Shown here piece by piece: positions 8,245 to 16,479 of a stretch of 33,568 nt of DNA. Both the position numbers and the translations under genes were made by a program. Numbering within the stretch: the stretch's first letter is position 1; each line of letters opens with the position of its first letter. Source of the stretch: Rhodospirillales bacterium (GTDB lineage: Bacteria; Pseudomonadota; Alphaproteobacteria; Rhodospirillales; 2-12-FULL-67-15); NCBI GenBank assembly GCA_016872535.1, contig VGZQ01000032.1, positions 1 through 33,568 on the forward strand. Reading direction: 5' to 3'. The notes under the pieces were generated by a model. The model was not told where the DNA came from, searched no databases, and saw nothing but the letters and a program-made list of their open reading frames with translations.

Positions 8245-9423
8245 TCAATACGATCGCGGCAGGCCGAGCACGTGCTCGGCGATATAGGCGAGAATGAGAT
8301 TGGTCGAAATCGGCGCCACCTGATAGAGACGGGTTTCGCGGAATTTGCGTTCCACGTCGTATTCCTCGGCGAAGCCGAAGCCGCCGTGGGTCTGCAGGCA
8401 CATGTCGGCCGCCGCCCAGGAGGCATCCGCCGCGAGCAGTTTGGCCATGTTCGCCTCCGGCCCGCATGGCTTGCCGTCGTCGAACAATTGCGCCGCCTTG
8501 GCGACCATCAGGTTCGCGGCTTCGGTCTGGGCAAATGCGCGCGCGATCGGGAACTGCACGCCCTGGTTCTGGCCGATCGGACGATCGAACACCCGGCGCT
8601 CCCGGGCGTAATCCCGCGCTTTCCCGATGAACCAGCGCGCGTCGCCGATGCATTCGGCGGCGATCAAGATGCGCTCGGCGTTCATGCCATCGAGAATGTA
8701 ACGGAAGCCCTTGCCTTCCTTGCCGACCAGCGCGTTGGCCGGCACGCGGAGATCGTCGAAGAACACCTCGGTCGTGGCGTGGTTGAGCATGGCGCGGATC
8801 GGCTTGATGGCGAGGCCCTTGCCCCTGGCTTCGCGCATGTCGATCAGGAACACGCTCAGGCCGTCGTGCGGCTTCGGCCCCGCGTCGCGGGGCGCGGTGC
8901 GCGCCAGCAGCAGCATCAGATCGGAATGCTCGGCGCGCGAGGTCCACACCTTCTGGCCGTTGATGCGCCAGCCGTTGCCCTCGCGCATCGCGCTCGTGCG
9001 GATACGGCTGGTATCGGTGCCGCTGGTCGGCTCGGTCACCCCGAACGCCTGCAGGCGCAATTCGCCCGAGGCGATTTTCGGCAGATAGGTCCTTTTCTGT
9101 TCCTCGCTGCCGTGGCGGAGAATCGTGCCCATGATGTACATCTGGGCGTGGCCGGCGGCGCCGTTGCAGCCGCTTTTCTGGATTTCCTCCAGGATCGCCG
9201 TCGCCTCGCGCAAACCGAGACCGCTGCCGCCGTAAGTCTCGGGGATCAGCGCGGCAAGGAATCCGGCTTCGGTCAGCGCGCGGATGAATTCCTCGGGGTA
9301 GGCCCGTTCGGCGTCGAGTTTGCGCCAATAGGCGCCGGGAAAGCGCGCGCACACCGCGCGCACGGCGGCCCGGATTTCGGGATAAGTTTCGTCGGCGGCG
9401 TCGGCGTTGATGGGCGCGGACAC
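8245..9423 (-). CDS. Acyl-CoA dehydrogenase family protein
   Basis: A 392-residue FAD flavoenzyme predicted to make the 2,3-double bond of an acyl-CoA and pass electrons to ETF. The start is a GTG at 9421-9423 behind a run of G (AAGGGG). FAD/substrate motifs seen are LQAFGVTEPTSGTDTS (about 124-139), INGQKVWTS and the C-terminal THGGFGFAEEYDVERKFRETR. The Glu usual in medium-chain enzymes (in YEGT near the C-terminus) is absent, replaced by the QVAPIST segment. A Glu250 in GMNAERILIA matches the position of the base in isovaleryl-CoA dehydrogenase. The preferred acyl chain is not readable. It faces away from the neighbouring DUF2784-methyltransferase gene. Confidence 0.92.
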   Translation of the reverse strand: MSAPINADAADETYPEIRAAVRAVCARFPGAYWRKLDAERAYPEEFIRALTEAGFLAALIPETYGGSGLGLREATAILEEIQKSGCNGAAGHAQMYIMGTILRHGSEEQKRTYLPKIASGELRLQAFGVTEPTSGTDTSRIRTSAMREGNGWRINGQKVWTSRAEHSDLMLLLARTAPRDAGPKPHDGLSVFLIDMREARGKGLAIKPIRAMLNHATTEVFFDDLRVPANALVGKEGKGFRYILDGMNAERILIAAECIGDARWFIGKARDYARERRVFDRPIGQNQGVQFPIARAFAQTEAANLMVAKAAQLFDDGKPCGPEANMAKLLAADASWAAADMCLQTHGGFGFAEEYDVERKFRETRLYQVAPISTNLILAYIAEHVLGLPRSY

Positions 9424-9488
9424 GGCGGTTGTTTCCCCCCTTGGGGCGCGCCATGTTCTAGCAGCAACCGCGCGGGAGACAAAGCGCG

Positions 9489-10628
9489 ATGAACTACGGT
9501 TTGCTCGCCGATGCGCTGGGGCTGATCCACGCCGGGTTCGTCCTGTTCGTGGTGGGCGGGCTTGTGGCGATCCTGGCCGGCTGGCGGCTCCGCTGGCGCT
9601 GGACCGAGCGCGTCGCGTTCCGCGTCGCCCACCTCGCCGCCATCGGTTTCGTCGTGCTGCAAACCTGGCTTGGCCAGTTTTGCCCGCTGACGCTATGGGA
9701 AAATCAGCTTCGCCACCTCGCCCGCCAGGAAGGCGTCGGCGAGAGCTTCATCGCCTATTGGCTGGAACGTTTGCTCTACTGGAGCTTTCCATCGTGGGTG
9801 TTTCTCGCCATCTACACCGCATTCGGCGCTCTGGTGCTGGCGACCTTCGTTTGGTATCCACCCAGGCGACGAACCATGATGCCCCATCGTCGCAACGACG
9901 AAGTATTAAAGGAGCAGGTGCCGCTGGCTGGGCGACGAGTGCTCGAGGTCGGGTGCGGCGACGGCGCGCTGGCGCGCCTGATGGCGCGCGAGGGTGCGCA
10001 AGTGATCGGCGTCGATAACAACCCGGCCCAACTCGCCAAGGCCGCCGCGCCCCGAGAGGGGCGCAATACGATGAGCGCGGCGGGATTCGCCGCCGCAACC
10101 GCCGAGCCCGCCGTGGACTACGTGAAGGCCGCGGGCGAGAAATTGCCGTTCCCGGATGGAATGTTCGATGCGGTGGTGATCTTTAATTCACTGCACCACA
10201 TCCCGGTCACGGCGCAGGGCGCCGCGCTGACGGAAGCCGCCCGCGTCCTCAAGTCCGGTGGCCTCGTCTACGTGGTCGAGCCGATCGCCGAAGGCGCCAA
10301 CTTCGAACTGACCCGGCCGGTCGACGACGAAACCGAGGTGCGCGCCGCCGCCCAGGACGCGATTCGAAGCGCGCTCGCCAAGGGCCTGTTCCGTCAATTG
10401 CGCGAAACTTTTTACGTCCACGCGGTACTCGCGGAAAATTTCGAGAAGTTCGCCGAGCGCATGATCCGGGTTGATCCCGCGCGCCGGCCGGCCATCGAGC
10501 GCCGCGAGGCCGAGTTGCGCGAACGCTTCCACCGCTTGGGACGGCCCGACCCCAAGGGCATGGTGTTTGACCAGCCCATGCACGCCCATCTCCTGACGCG
10601 TGGGAAATTCTCCGCGCGTAACGAATAA
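9489..10628 (+). CDS. DUF2784 membrane domain fused to a class I SAM-dependent methyltransferase
   Basis: A 379-residue in-frame fusion. Residues 1-128 are a DUF2784 protein: hydrophobic helices about 5-30, 42-60 and 100-122, with the family signature FCPLTLWENQLR (64-75). Residues 130-379 are a Rossmann methyltransferase with VLEVGCGDGALARLMA (151-166, SAM motif I), VIGVDNN (173-179) and FDAVVIFNSLHH (227-238). No stop lies between the parts. An ATG at 9876 (residue 130) could start the methyltransferase alone, but has only a weak Shine-Dalgarno. Both domains are normally separate proteins. The methyl acceptor is unknown; the membrane domain suggests a lipid or quinone-like substrate, which is inference only. 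Confidence 0.8.
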   Translation: MNYGLLADALGLIHAGFVLFVVGGLVAILAGWRLRWRWTERVAFRVAHLAAIGFVVLQTWLGQFCPLTLWENQLRHLARQEGVGESFIAYWLERLLYWSFPSWVFLAIYTAFGALVLATFVWYPPRRRTMMPHRRNDEVLKEQVPLAGRRVLEVGCGDGALARLMAREGAQVIGVDNNPAQLAKAAAPREGRNTMSAAGFAAATAEPAVDYVKAAGEKLPFPDGMFDAVVIFNSLHHIPVTAQGAALTEAARVLKSGGLVYVVEPIAEGANFELTRPVDDETEVRAAAQDAIRSALAKGLFRQLRETFYVHAVLAENFEKFAERMIRVDPARRPAIERREAELRERFHRLGRPDPKGMVFDQPMHAHLLTRGKFSARNE

Positions 10629-10631
10629 ATG

Positions 10632-10652
10632 GCGCGCCCAACAAGGGCGCGC
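10632..10652 (+). terminator. Hairpin after the methyltransferase gene, possible terminator
   Basis: A perfect 8-base stem, GCGCGCCC and GGGCGCGC, with a five-base loop (AACAA), begins four bases after the stop at 10626-10628. There is no T-run after it, so it is a weak intrinsic terminator candidate or an mRNA-stabilising hairpin. Confidence 0.35.
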
Positions 10653-10714
10653 GGGGCTTGAGCGGCCGTCCCCGGACGGGCATGATCCGGCCTCCCCCTT
10701 CCCGGAGGACCGTC

Positions 10715-11458
10715 ATGGCCAAAGCGAAAAAGCAGAAATCCACGCGCGCAACAAAGGCGAAAAAGCCCGCGCGCTTGTTCGTGATCCCCGCGCCCGCGGC
10801 GCCGACACTGCCGATCGCCGGAGAAAAAGAGCGATTTCCGGTCCGGCGCATCTATTGCGTCGGGCGCAACTACGCCGAGCACAGCCGCGAGATGGGCCAC
10901 GACCCGACGCGCGAACTGCCGTTCTTTTTCACCAAGGACACCTACAGCCTGGTCGCGGGCAACGGCACGTTCCCCTACCCGCCCTTGAGCAACGACGTGC
11001 ACCACGAAATCGAGCTGGTCGCCGCCATCGGCAAGGCGGGCAAGGACATCCCGGCGGAGAAAGCGTTAAAGCACATCTACGGCTACGCCGTCGGCCTCGA
11101 CATGACCCGGCGCGATTTGCAGGGCGAGGCGAAGAAAACCGGCCGGCCGTGGGAAGTGGGTAAGGCGTTCGACAAGGCCGCTCTTTGCTCGAAGATCCGG
11201 CCCGCGACTAAGAGCGGCCATCCCAAGAAGGGGCTGGTCTGGCTCAAGATCAACGGCAATTTGCGCCAGAAGGGAGACATTTCCGAGATGATCTGGAACG
11301 TGCCGGAAATTGTGATGCATCTTTCCAGGCTCTTTCCGCTGGCGCCGGGCGATCTTATCTTTACCGGCACGCCCGCCGGCGTCGGGCCGGTCAAGAAGGG
11401 CGACGTGCTCGAAGGCGGCGTCGACGGTATCGCGACATTGAAGGTGCGGGTGGTCTGA
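10715..11458 (+). CDS. Fumarylacetoacetate hydrolase family protein (fumarylpyruvate/acylpyruvate hydrolase-like)
   Basis: A 247-residue metal-dependent C-C bond hydrolase of the FAH fold. The ATG at 10715 has a strong GGAGG six bases upstream, favouring it over a longer frame. The divalent-metal ligands of the family are visible as Glu98 and Glu100 in VHHEIEL and Asp129 in GLDMTRRD. Other family segments are YCVGRNYAEH, FTKDTYSLV and the C-terminal LIFTGTPAGVGPV. The wording GLDMTRRDLQGEAKKTGRPW resembles fumarylpyruvate hydrolases of gentisate breakdown, but no gentisate genes are nearby. The first 20 residues are Lys/Arg/Ala-rich (about eight Lys) and not part of the fold. Substrate unknown. 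Confidence 0.9.
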   Translation: MAKAKKQKSTRATKAKKPARLFVIPAPAAPTLPIAGEKERFPVRRIYCVGRNYAEHSREMGHDPTRELPFFFTKDTYSLVAGNGTFPYPPLSNDVHHEIELVAAIGKAGKDIPAEKALKHIYGYAVGLDMTRRDLQGEAKKTGRPWEVGKAFDKAALCSKIRPATKSGHPKKGLVWLKINGNLRQKGDISEMIWNVPEIVMHLSRLFPLAPGDLIFTGTPAGVGPVKKGDVLEGGVDGIATLKVRVV

Positions 11459-11534
11459 ACGCGGGCGCCGCGCGAAAGACGGACCGGGCGTTCCGCCCGG
11501 AATCCGCCCAGCCGCCATCCTCGCCGAGGCAGCC

Positions 11535-12059
11535 ATGCGACCGCGCAATATCCTTTTCCTGTGCACGCACAACTCCTCGCGATCGATTCTCGCCGAAGCG
11601 ATCCTGAACGCCAAGGGCGCAGGCCGCTTCCGCGCCTTTTCCGCGGGCAGTTCTCCGAAAGGCGCGCCGAACCCGTTCGCGCTCAAGCTCCTTGTCGAAA
11701 GGGGCCATCCCACCGGACAACTTCGGTCGAAATCCTGGGAGGTCTTTTCGACGCCGGACGCACCCCGGATGGATGCCGTCATCACCGTTTGCGACGACGC
11801 CGCCGGCGAAATCTGCCCCGTATGGCCGGGACGACCGATGACCGCCCACTGGGGCATTGCCGATCCATCCGCCGTCGCAGGCGACGATGCCGTTCGTGTC
11901 CGGGCGTTCGCGCGGGCATATGCGCAAATCGAACAACGCATCGACCGACTCCTCGCCTTGCCGAGCGATCTGGATGGTGGGCCTTTCGCCGAGGCATTGA
12001 GACGAATCGGGGCTTCCTCGGAAGGAGCGACGTCCCGAACGAAGTCGGAAGGATACTGA
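11535..12059 (+). CDS. arsC: Low-molecular-weight phosphatase-fold arsenate reductase ArsC
   Basis: A 174-residue cytoplasmic protein of the LMW tyrosine-phosphatase fold. The phosphate-binding loop CTHNSSRS places the nucleophile at Cys10 and Arg at 16 (CX5R). Two further cysteines, Cys86 (VITVCDDAAGE) and Cys94 (ICPVWPG), fit the redox-relay pair of thioredoxin-coupled ArsC enzymes, although their spacing is eight and not the seven of the Bacillus enzyme. HWGIADPS is another ArsC-family segment. The start has GAGG five bases upstream. The last 30 or so residues are a charged tail. No arsR or arsenite exporter is nearby, so the alternative of a tyrosine phosphatase remains open. Confidence 0.82.
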   Translation: MRPRNILFLCTHNSSRSILAEAILNAKGAGRFRAFSAGSSPKGAPNPFALKLLVERGHPTGQLRSKSWEVFSTPDAPRMDAVITVCDDAAGEICPVWPGRPMTAHWGIADPSAVAGDDAVRVRAFARAYAQIEQRIDRLLALPSDLDGGPFAEALRRIGASSEGATSRTKSEGY

Positions 12060-12082
12060 ACCCCGCGCGCGACGGCCCGAAA

Positions 12083-12760
12083 TCAATACCGCCGTGCAAT
12101 CTTGGCGTTGGGCGCGGCATATTGGAGCATCTTGCCGGCGCGCACCTCCATCGCGTCGCGCGGCTTCAGGCGGCGCGCCTGAGCCGGCGTCAGCAGAGGG
12201 TAATGCCGAATGTCGTCGAGCGCTTCGGCGACTTCCCAGCAATCGGTGCCGTTGGTGACCCAAAGCCCGGGATCGAAGCGACGCAAATCGAAGGGGCGCG
12301 AATAATTGCGGAGCGTCTTGTGCTCCCCGATCACGTACTCGTGGAAATACGAAAGCGCCAATTCGCGCAAGGAGCGGTAAATCGGGTCGCGCCAGCGCAG
12401 CCAAACGTGATTGCTCTTGGATATGGCGCCCCAACAGTGGTTGCGCCGGAACAGGGCCACCACGTGGTCGTCATCGCCGTGCGCCTGGAAATCCATCAGC
12501 AGCGGCGGCTGGCCCTGAAGCCAGAGCGTGCACGCCGCCACAAACGCGCCTTCGATGCAATGCGCCCGGCCACGACGCAGGGTCTCGGCGACCGACCAGC
12601 AGGAGTCGCCCTCGGGCTCGAAGTTGGTCGGCAGGGCGCTGACGAAATCCTGGGTGTCCTCGGGCGTCCCGAGGCGCGCGAGCGTGCGGGCCTCGGCGTA
12701 TCCAAGGCCGAGCTTAAGTGCGCGCGCAAGCCGTCCGTTCATGGCGCGCGGCGCTTTCAT
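12083..12760 (-). CDS. Uncharacterised protein with transglutaminase-like Cys/His pattern
   Basis: I do not recognise a named family. The product, read from the ATG at 12758-12760, is 225 residues; an ATG at 12740-12742 is also possible and neither has a clear Shine-Dalgarno. It has no signal peptide or membrane segment. A Cys in RAHCIEGAFVAA (Cys68), a His in DDDHVVALF (His99) and Asn116 in SKSNHVWLRW are arranged like the helix-Cys, strand-His pattern of transglutaminase-like folds, but the assignment is inference. LRWRDPIYRSLRELALSYFHEY looks like a family-conserved stretch. It lies 116 bases downstream of the hemerythrin-like gene and converges on arsC. Confidence 0.7.
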   Translation of the reverse strand: MKAPRAMNGRLARALKLGLGYAEARTLARLGTPEDTQDFVSALPTNFEPEGDSCWSVAETLRRGRAHCIEGAFVAACTLWLQGQPPLLMDFQAHGDDDHVVALFRRNHCWGAISKSNHVWLRWRDPIYRSLRELALSYFHEYVIGEHKTLRNYSRPFDLRRFDPGLWVTNGTDCWEVAEALDDIRHYPLLTPAQARRLKPRDAMEVRAGKMLQYAAPNAKIARRY

Positions 12761-12876
12761 CGAGCGCGTATCCGGAACCAGCAATTGATGGCAGCCTCCG
12801 CGGTTTCCCAGAGCGTGATCGTCTTGCCGGCCTCGGCCGCCGCGCGCGCTCCGCTCGATACTCCGTACCTCAGGAC

Positions 12877-13302
12877 CTAACCCTGCGTCAGACCCCACTT
12901 GCGCAAGCTCGCGGGCGTGATCCGGGTGAACAAGTCAACGTCGATGCTCATGAGCTGGAACAACCATTGGCGCAGCGTCGCCGGAAGGCTTTGCCCCTCG
13001 CGGTAGGATCCTGCGTCGTAGGCGTCCATGATGTCCCGCACCTCGTCGAGCAGGCGGCGGTGCGTTTCGCGCCGCTGGGCGAAAGCCGGATACTTCTGGT
13101 CGCGCATGATCTTTTCTTCGAGCGCGAAATGGGCGGTGGCGAGGGTGTGAAAGTCGGCCAGCGTGTCGGCGATGCGGATCGGATCCGCTTTGGCGACGAT
13201 CAGCTCGTGAATATCGTTCAGCAATTGCACCAGCCGGCGGTGCTCGTGGTCGATCCCGGCGACACCGGTTTCCAGGTTTGCATCCCAGTCGATGTAGGGC
13301 AT
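12877..13302 (-). CDS. Bacteriohemerythrin-like protein with missing iron ligands
   Basis: A 141-residue four-helix protein; the ATG at 13300-13302 has GGGAG seven bases upstream. The hemerythrin opening IDWDANLETGVAGIDHEH and the HFALEEKIM helix are clear. Iron ligands that can be placed are His21, His58, Glu62 and His81. Two that family members normally carry are changed: the first His of HxxxH is Arg77, and the fourth-helix His is Leu117, with Asp121/Asp123 flanking the expected Asp position. A normal di-iron O2 site is therefore unlikely. It may bind one metal, act in sensing without O2 binding, or be decaying. It lies 23 bases after the MBL-fold hydrolase stop and could be cotranscribed with it. 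Confidence 0.85.
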   Translation of the reverse strand: MPYIDWDANLETGVAGIDHEHRRLVQLLNDIHELIVAKADPIRIADTLADFHTLATAHFALEEKIMRDQKYPAFAQRRETHRRLLDEVRDIMDAYDAGSYREGQSLPATLRQWLFQLMSIDVDLFTRITPASLRKWGLTQG

Positions 13303-13325
13303 GAGAGTTCTCCCGTGTTAGCCGT

Positions 13326-14063
13326 TTAAACCTCCACCGTCTTGCCGTCCTCGGCCGCCTCGTAGGGAAGGCTGCCCGCGCGCGCGAGCATGTCCGGGCT
13401 CATGTGGGTGAGGATCAACCGCTTGGGTGCGATTTCCGGCAAGTGCTCGACCAGCGTCTTGAAATCCAGGTGCTGGGTGATCGCCCTATCGTAAAAATAC
13501 GTCTCGGCGATGAAAAGATCGGCGCCGCGCCCGGCCGCCGCTAGACCTTCGCTCCAGGAGCCGTCGCCCGAATAGGCAACGATCCGGCCCCCGACTTCGA
13601 GGCGGAGCGCGTAGCACGGCGCCCCGGCCGAATGATCCGCGGGAAACGGCGTGACCGCGTAAGGGCCACGCCGGAAGGCTTCGCCGACCTTCAGTTCGGC
13701 GAATTCGAGCGGAAATTTGTAGGGTTTCCCGGCCGCCCCGGGGAATAGGCATTCGAGGGTGTCGTTGACGCGCTTTTCGGTGCCGGGCGGGCCCGCGACC
13801 AGGAGCGGCGCCGCGCGCCGGCTGGCGAGCCGGGCGTCGAGCAGCAGGAACGGCACGCCGCCGAAGTGATCGCCGTGCAGGTGGGTGAGGAAGATGGAAT
13901 CGATCGAATTGGGATCGACCTCGAAACGGCGGAGCGCAACGAGCGACGACGCACCGCAGTCGATCAGGCACGCGCCTTCATCGTGGCGAACCTGAAAACA
14001 GGTGTTGAACCGCCCCCCGCTGCCGAACGCATCCCCACAGCCGATAAAGCGGACCTGGACCAT
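13326..14063 (-). CDS. MBL-fold metallo-hydrolase (ribonuclease Z-like)
   Basis: A 245-residue metallo-beta-lactamase-fold hydrolase. The metal motif THLHGDHFGG (60-69) gives HxHxDH. Later ligands are likely the His in PADHSAG, the Asp in YSGDGSW and the His in LTHMSP. The layout, with GCGDAF at the start and a short C-terminal helix, resembles the RNase Z/ElaC subgroup that also contains small phosphodiesterases and lactonases. It begins ten bases after the mmsA stop and is probably in the same transcript. The substrate cannot be read from sequence. Confidence 0.88.
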   Translation of the reverse strand: MVQVRFIGCGDAFGSGGRFNTCFQVRHDEGACLIDCGASSLVALRRFEVDPNSIDSIFLTHLHGDHFGGVPFLLLDARLASRRAAPLLVAGPPGTEKRVNDTLECLFPGAAGKPYKFPLEFAELKVGEAFRRGPYAVTPFPADHSAGAPCYALRLEVGGRIVAYSGDGSWSEGLAAAGRGADLFIAETYFYDRAITQHLDFKTLVEHLPEIAPKRLILTHMSPDMLARAGSLPYEAAEDGKTVEV

Positions 14064-14073
14064 CGTCGAAGGC

Positions 14074-15579
14074 TCAGTGCTCGCCGCCGCCCTTGAAATG
14101 GTACTGGGCGCCGGTGCGGATGCCCGAAGGCCAGCGCGCGGTCACGGTCTTGAGGCGCGTATAAAAGCGAACTCCTTCGGGGCCGTGGATGTGGTGATCG
14201 CCGAAGAGCGACGCCTTCCAGCCGCCGAAACTGTGATAAGCGACCGGCACCGGGATCGGCACGTTGACGCCGACCATGCCGACGTTGATCCGGCCGACGA
14301 AGTCGCGCGCCGCGTCGCCGTCGCGGGTGAAGACCGCGACGCCGTTGCCGTATTCGTGGTCGCGGACCAGGCCGAGGGCGTCCTCGTAGTTTTCCGCGCG
14401 CACGACCGAGAGCACGGGGCCGAAAATCTCCTCGCGGTAGATTTTCATGCTCGGTTTGACGTGATCGAACAGGCAGCCGCCGAGGAAGAATCCCTTTTCG
14501 TAGCCCTGCAGCTTGAGCCCGCGCCCGTCGACGGCGAGCCTGGCGCCCTCCTTCAACCCCGAATCGATCAGCCCAAGAATCTTGTCGAGGCTTTGGCGTG
14601 TGACGATCGGGCCCATTTCCGCCTGCGAGTCGGTGTAGGGCGCCACTTTCAGGGCCTGCACGCGCGGGATCATGCGGCGGACGAATTCGTCGGCGGTTTC
14701 GCGTCCGACCGGAACCGCGACCGAGATCGCCATGCACCGCTCGCCCGCCGAGCCGTAAGCGGCACCCATGGCGGCGTCGACCACCTGATCCATGTCGGCG
14801 TCCGGCATGATCACCATGTGGTTCTTGGCCCCGCACAACGCCTGTACCCTTTTGCCGTGGGCGCAGCCGGTGGTGTAGATGTAGCGCCCGACCGCGGTCG
14901 AGCCGACGAAGCTCACCGCCTGGACGACGGGATCGGCGAGCAGGGTATCGACCGCGACCTTGTCGCCGTTGACGAGGTTGAGGACGCCGTCGGGAAGCCC
15001 CGCGTCCTTGGCGAGTTCCATGACCCGAAGCGTGACCGAGGGATCGCGTTCAGACGGCTTGAGCACAAAGGTGTTGCCGCAGGCAATCGCGACCGGGAAC
15101 ATCCACATGGGCACCATCGCCGGAAAATTGAACGGCGTGATGCCGGCGACCACGCCCAGGGGCTGGCGCAGCGAAAAACTGTCGACCGCGGTCGCGACCG
15201 AATCCGAGAATTCGCCCTTGAGGAGCTGCGGGATGCCGCAGGCGAATTCGACCACTTCGAGGCCGCGGGTCAGTTCCCCCTTGGCGTCGGGAAGGGTTTT
15301 GCCGTGCTCGGCCGAGAGCATGGGCGCAAGCTCGTCCATGTGCCTGTAAAGAAGCTCGCGCAGGCGGAACATGGCTTGCGCCCGGCGCGCGGGCGGCGTC
15401 GCCGCCCAGGCGGGGAAGGCGCGGGCCGCGGCCGCGATCGCCGCCCTGACTTCGTCCGCGTCGGCCAAGGGCACTTGCGCCGCCACCTCCCCGGTTGCGG
15501 GGTTGTAGACGTCGGCGAAGCGCCCGCTTTTTCCCGCGACGCGCTTGCCGTCGATGAAGTGGGAGAGTTGCTTGGGCAT
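14074..15579 (-). CDS. mmsA: Methylmalonate-/malonate-semialdehyde dehydrogenase (CoA-acylating)
   Basis: A 501-residue NAD-dependent, CoA-acylating aldehyde dehydrogenase. It converts methylmalonate semialdehyde to propionyl-CoA, or malonate semialdehyde to acetyl-CoA, with loss of CO2. The catalytic Cys282 lies in [14 protein letters not shown], and the family-typical [13 protein letters not shown] replaces the Glu-containing motif of non-acylating ALDHs. [19 protein letters not shown] (144-162) and [10 protein letters not shown] are also MmsA-like. The ATG has AAGGA eight bases upstream. It lies 69 bases after the TauC-like gene; the nearby omega-aminotransferase would supply malonate semialdehyde from beta-alanine. 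Valine catabolism is the alternative context, but no other valine genes are present. Confidence 0.93.
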   Translation of the reverse strand: MPKQLSHFIDGKRVAGKSGRFADVYNPATGEVAAQVPLADADEVRAAIAAAARAFPAWAATPPARRAQAMFRLRELLYRHMDELAPMLSAEHGKTLPDAKGELTRGLEVVEFACGIPQLLKGEFSDSVATAVDSFSLRQPLGVVAGITPFNFPAMVPMWMFPVAIACGNTFVLKPSERDPSVTLRVMELAKDAGLPDGVLNLVNGDKVAVDTLLADPVVQAVSFVGSTAVGRYIYTTGCAHGKRVQALCGAKNHMVIMPDADMDQVVDAAMGAAYGSAGERCMAISVAVPVGRETADEFVRRMIPRVQALKVAPYTDSQAEMGPIVTRQSLDKILGLIDSGLKEGARLAVDGRGLKLQGYEKGFFLGGCLFDHVKPSMKIYREEIFGPVLSVVRAENYEDALGLVRDHEYGNGVAVFTRDGDAARDFVGRINVGMVGVNVPIPVPVAYHSFGGWKASLFGDHHIHGPEGVRFYTRLKTVTARWPSGIRTGAQYHFKGGGEH

Positions 15580-15648
15580 ATCCGATTCCTTCCACGCCTT
15601 GGCCGTTGGATACTCCGCCGCGCCGCCCGGCGCAAGCTTCCCTCGCCG

Positions 15649-16479
15649 TCAGCCCAGGCCCTTCCACGGCACCGCCCGATGTTCGACCCAGCGCATCAGG
15701 AGATCGAACAAATAGGCGATAACGCCGATCACGACGATGCCCATGATCACGACGTCGGTGCGGAGAAAGTTGGAGGCATTGAGGACCATCTGTCCCAGCC
15801 CGGCCGTCGCCGCCACCATTTCGGCCGCGACCAGCGTCGTAAAACCGAAGCCGACCGCGATCCGCATGCCGGTAAGAATTTCCGGCATTGCCCCGGGAAT
15901 GATCACGTACCGGATGACCTGCCCATGCGACGCGCCCATCGAATACGCCGCGTTAATCTGCTCGACCGCTACCGATCGCACGCCAGCGCGCGCGGCCATC
16001 GCCAGCGGCGCGAAGCAGGCGAGATAGATCAGGACGACCTTGGCCGTCTCCTCGATCCCGAACCAGATTACGATCAACGGCAAATAGGCGAGCGGCGGCA
16101 GCGGACGGTAGAATTCGATCGGCGGGTCGAAAATGCCGCGCATGACGCGCGACACGCCCATGGCGATGCCGATCGGTACGGCAGTGACTACCGCGAGCAT
16201 GAGCGCGGCGAAGACACGGTACAGACTCCAGCCCAAATGCTCGGTCAGGGGCTTGCCGCCCTGAATATCGCCGCGCCAGGCGGAAACGAAACTGGTGAAC
16301 ACCTTCTCCGGGGTCGGCAGGAACAAATCGCGGATCCAGCCCATATGGGTTGCCACCCACCACAACGCGAACAGCACCGCGATGCTGACAACGCTGATGG
16401 CCGTGCTCGATCCTTCGCCGGGCAGGCTGTGGCCCTTGACGGTCTTGAGGGCGGATTTCCGATCGTCGGGCGCCGTCAT
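15649..16479 (-). CDS. tauC: Taurine-type ABC transporter permease
   Basis: A 276-residue inner-membrane permease with about six hydrophobic segments. [20 protein letters not shown] and [11 protein letters not shown]-like wording ([19 protein letters not shown]) are typical of the TauC/SsuC group. The ATG at 16477-16479 overlaps the stop of the ATPase gene by four bases (ATGA); a longer frame running into that gene was rejected. It is the third gene of a binding protein-ATPase-permease set. Specificity follows the TauA-like partner and is discussed there. Confidence 0.9.
   Translation of the reverse strand: MTAPDDRKSALKTVKGHSLPGEGSSTAISVVSIAVLFALWWVATHMGWIRDLFLPTPEKVFTSFVSAWRGDIQGGKPLTEHLGWSLYRVFAALMLAVVTAVPIGIAMGVSRVMRGIFDPPIEFYRPLPPLAYLPLIVIWFGIEETAKVVLIYLACFAPLAMAARAGVRSVAVEQINAAYSMGASHGQVIRYVIIPGAMPEILTGMRIAVGFGFTTLVAAEMVAATAGLGQMVLNASNFLRTDVVIMGIVVIGVIAYLFDLLMRWVEHRAVPWKGLG

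Noticed and set aside
7921-9492. 523-codon plus-strand frame opposite the cyclase and acyl-CoA dehydrogenase
   Set aside because: Antisense shadow; the only similarity lies on the minus strand.
11484-11500. CCGGGCG-TTC-CGCCCGG hairpin between the FAH-family gene and arsC
   Set aside because: Perfect 7-base stem but a three-base loop and no T-run; not distinguishable from chance in GC-rich DNA.
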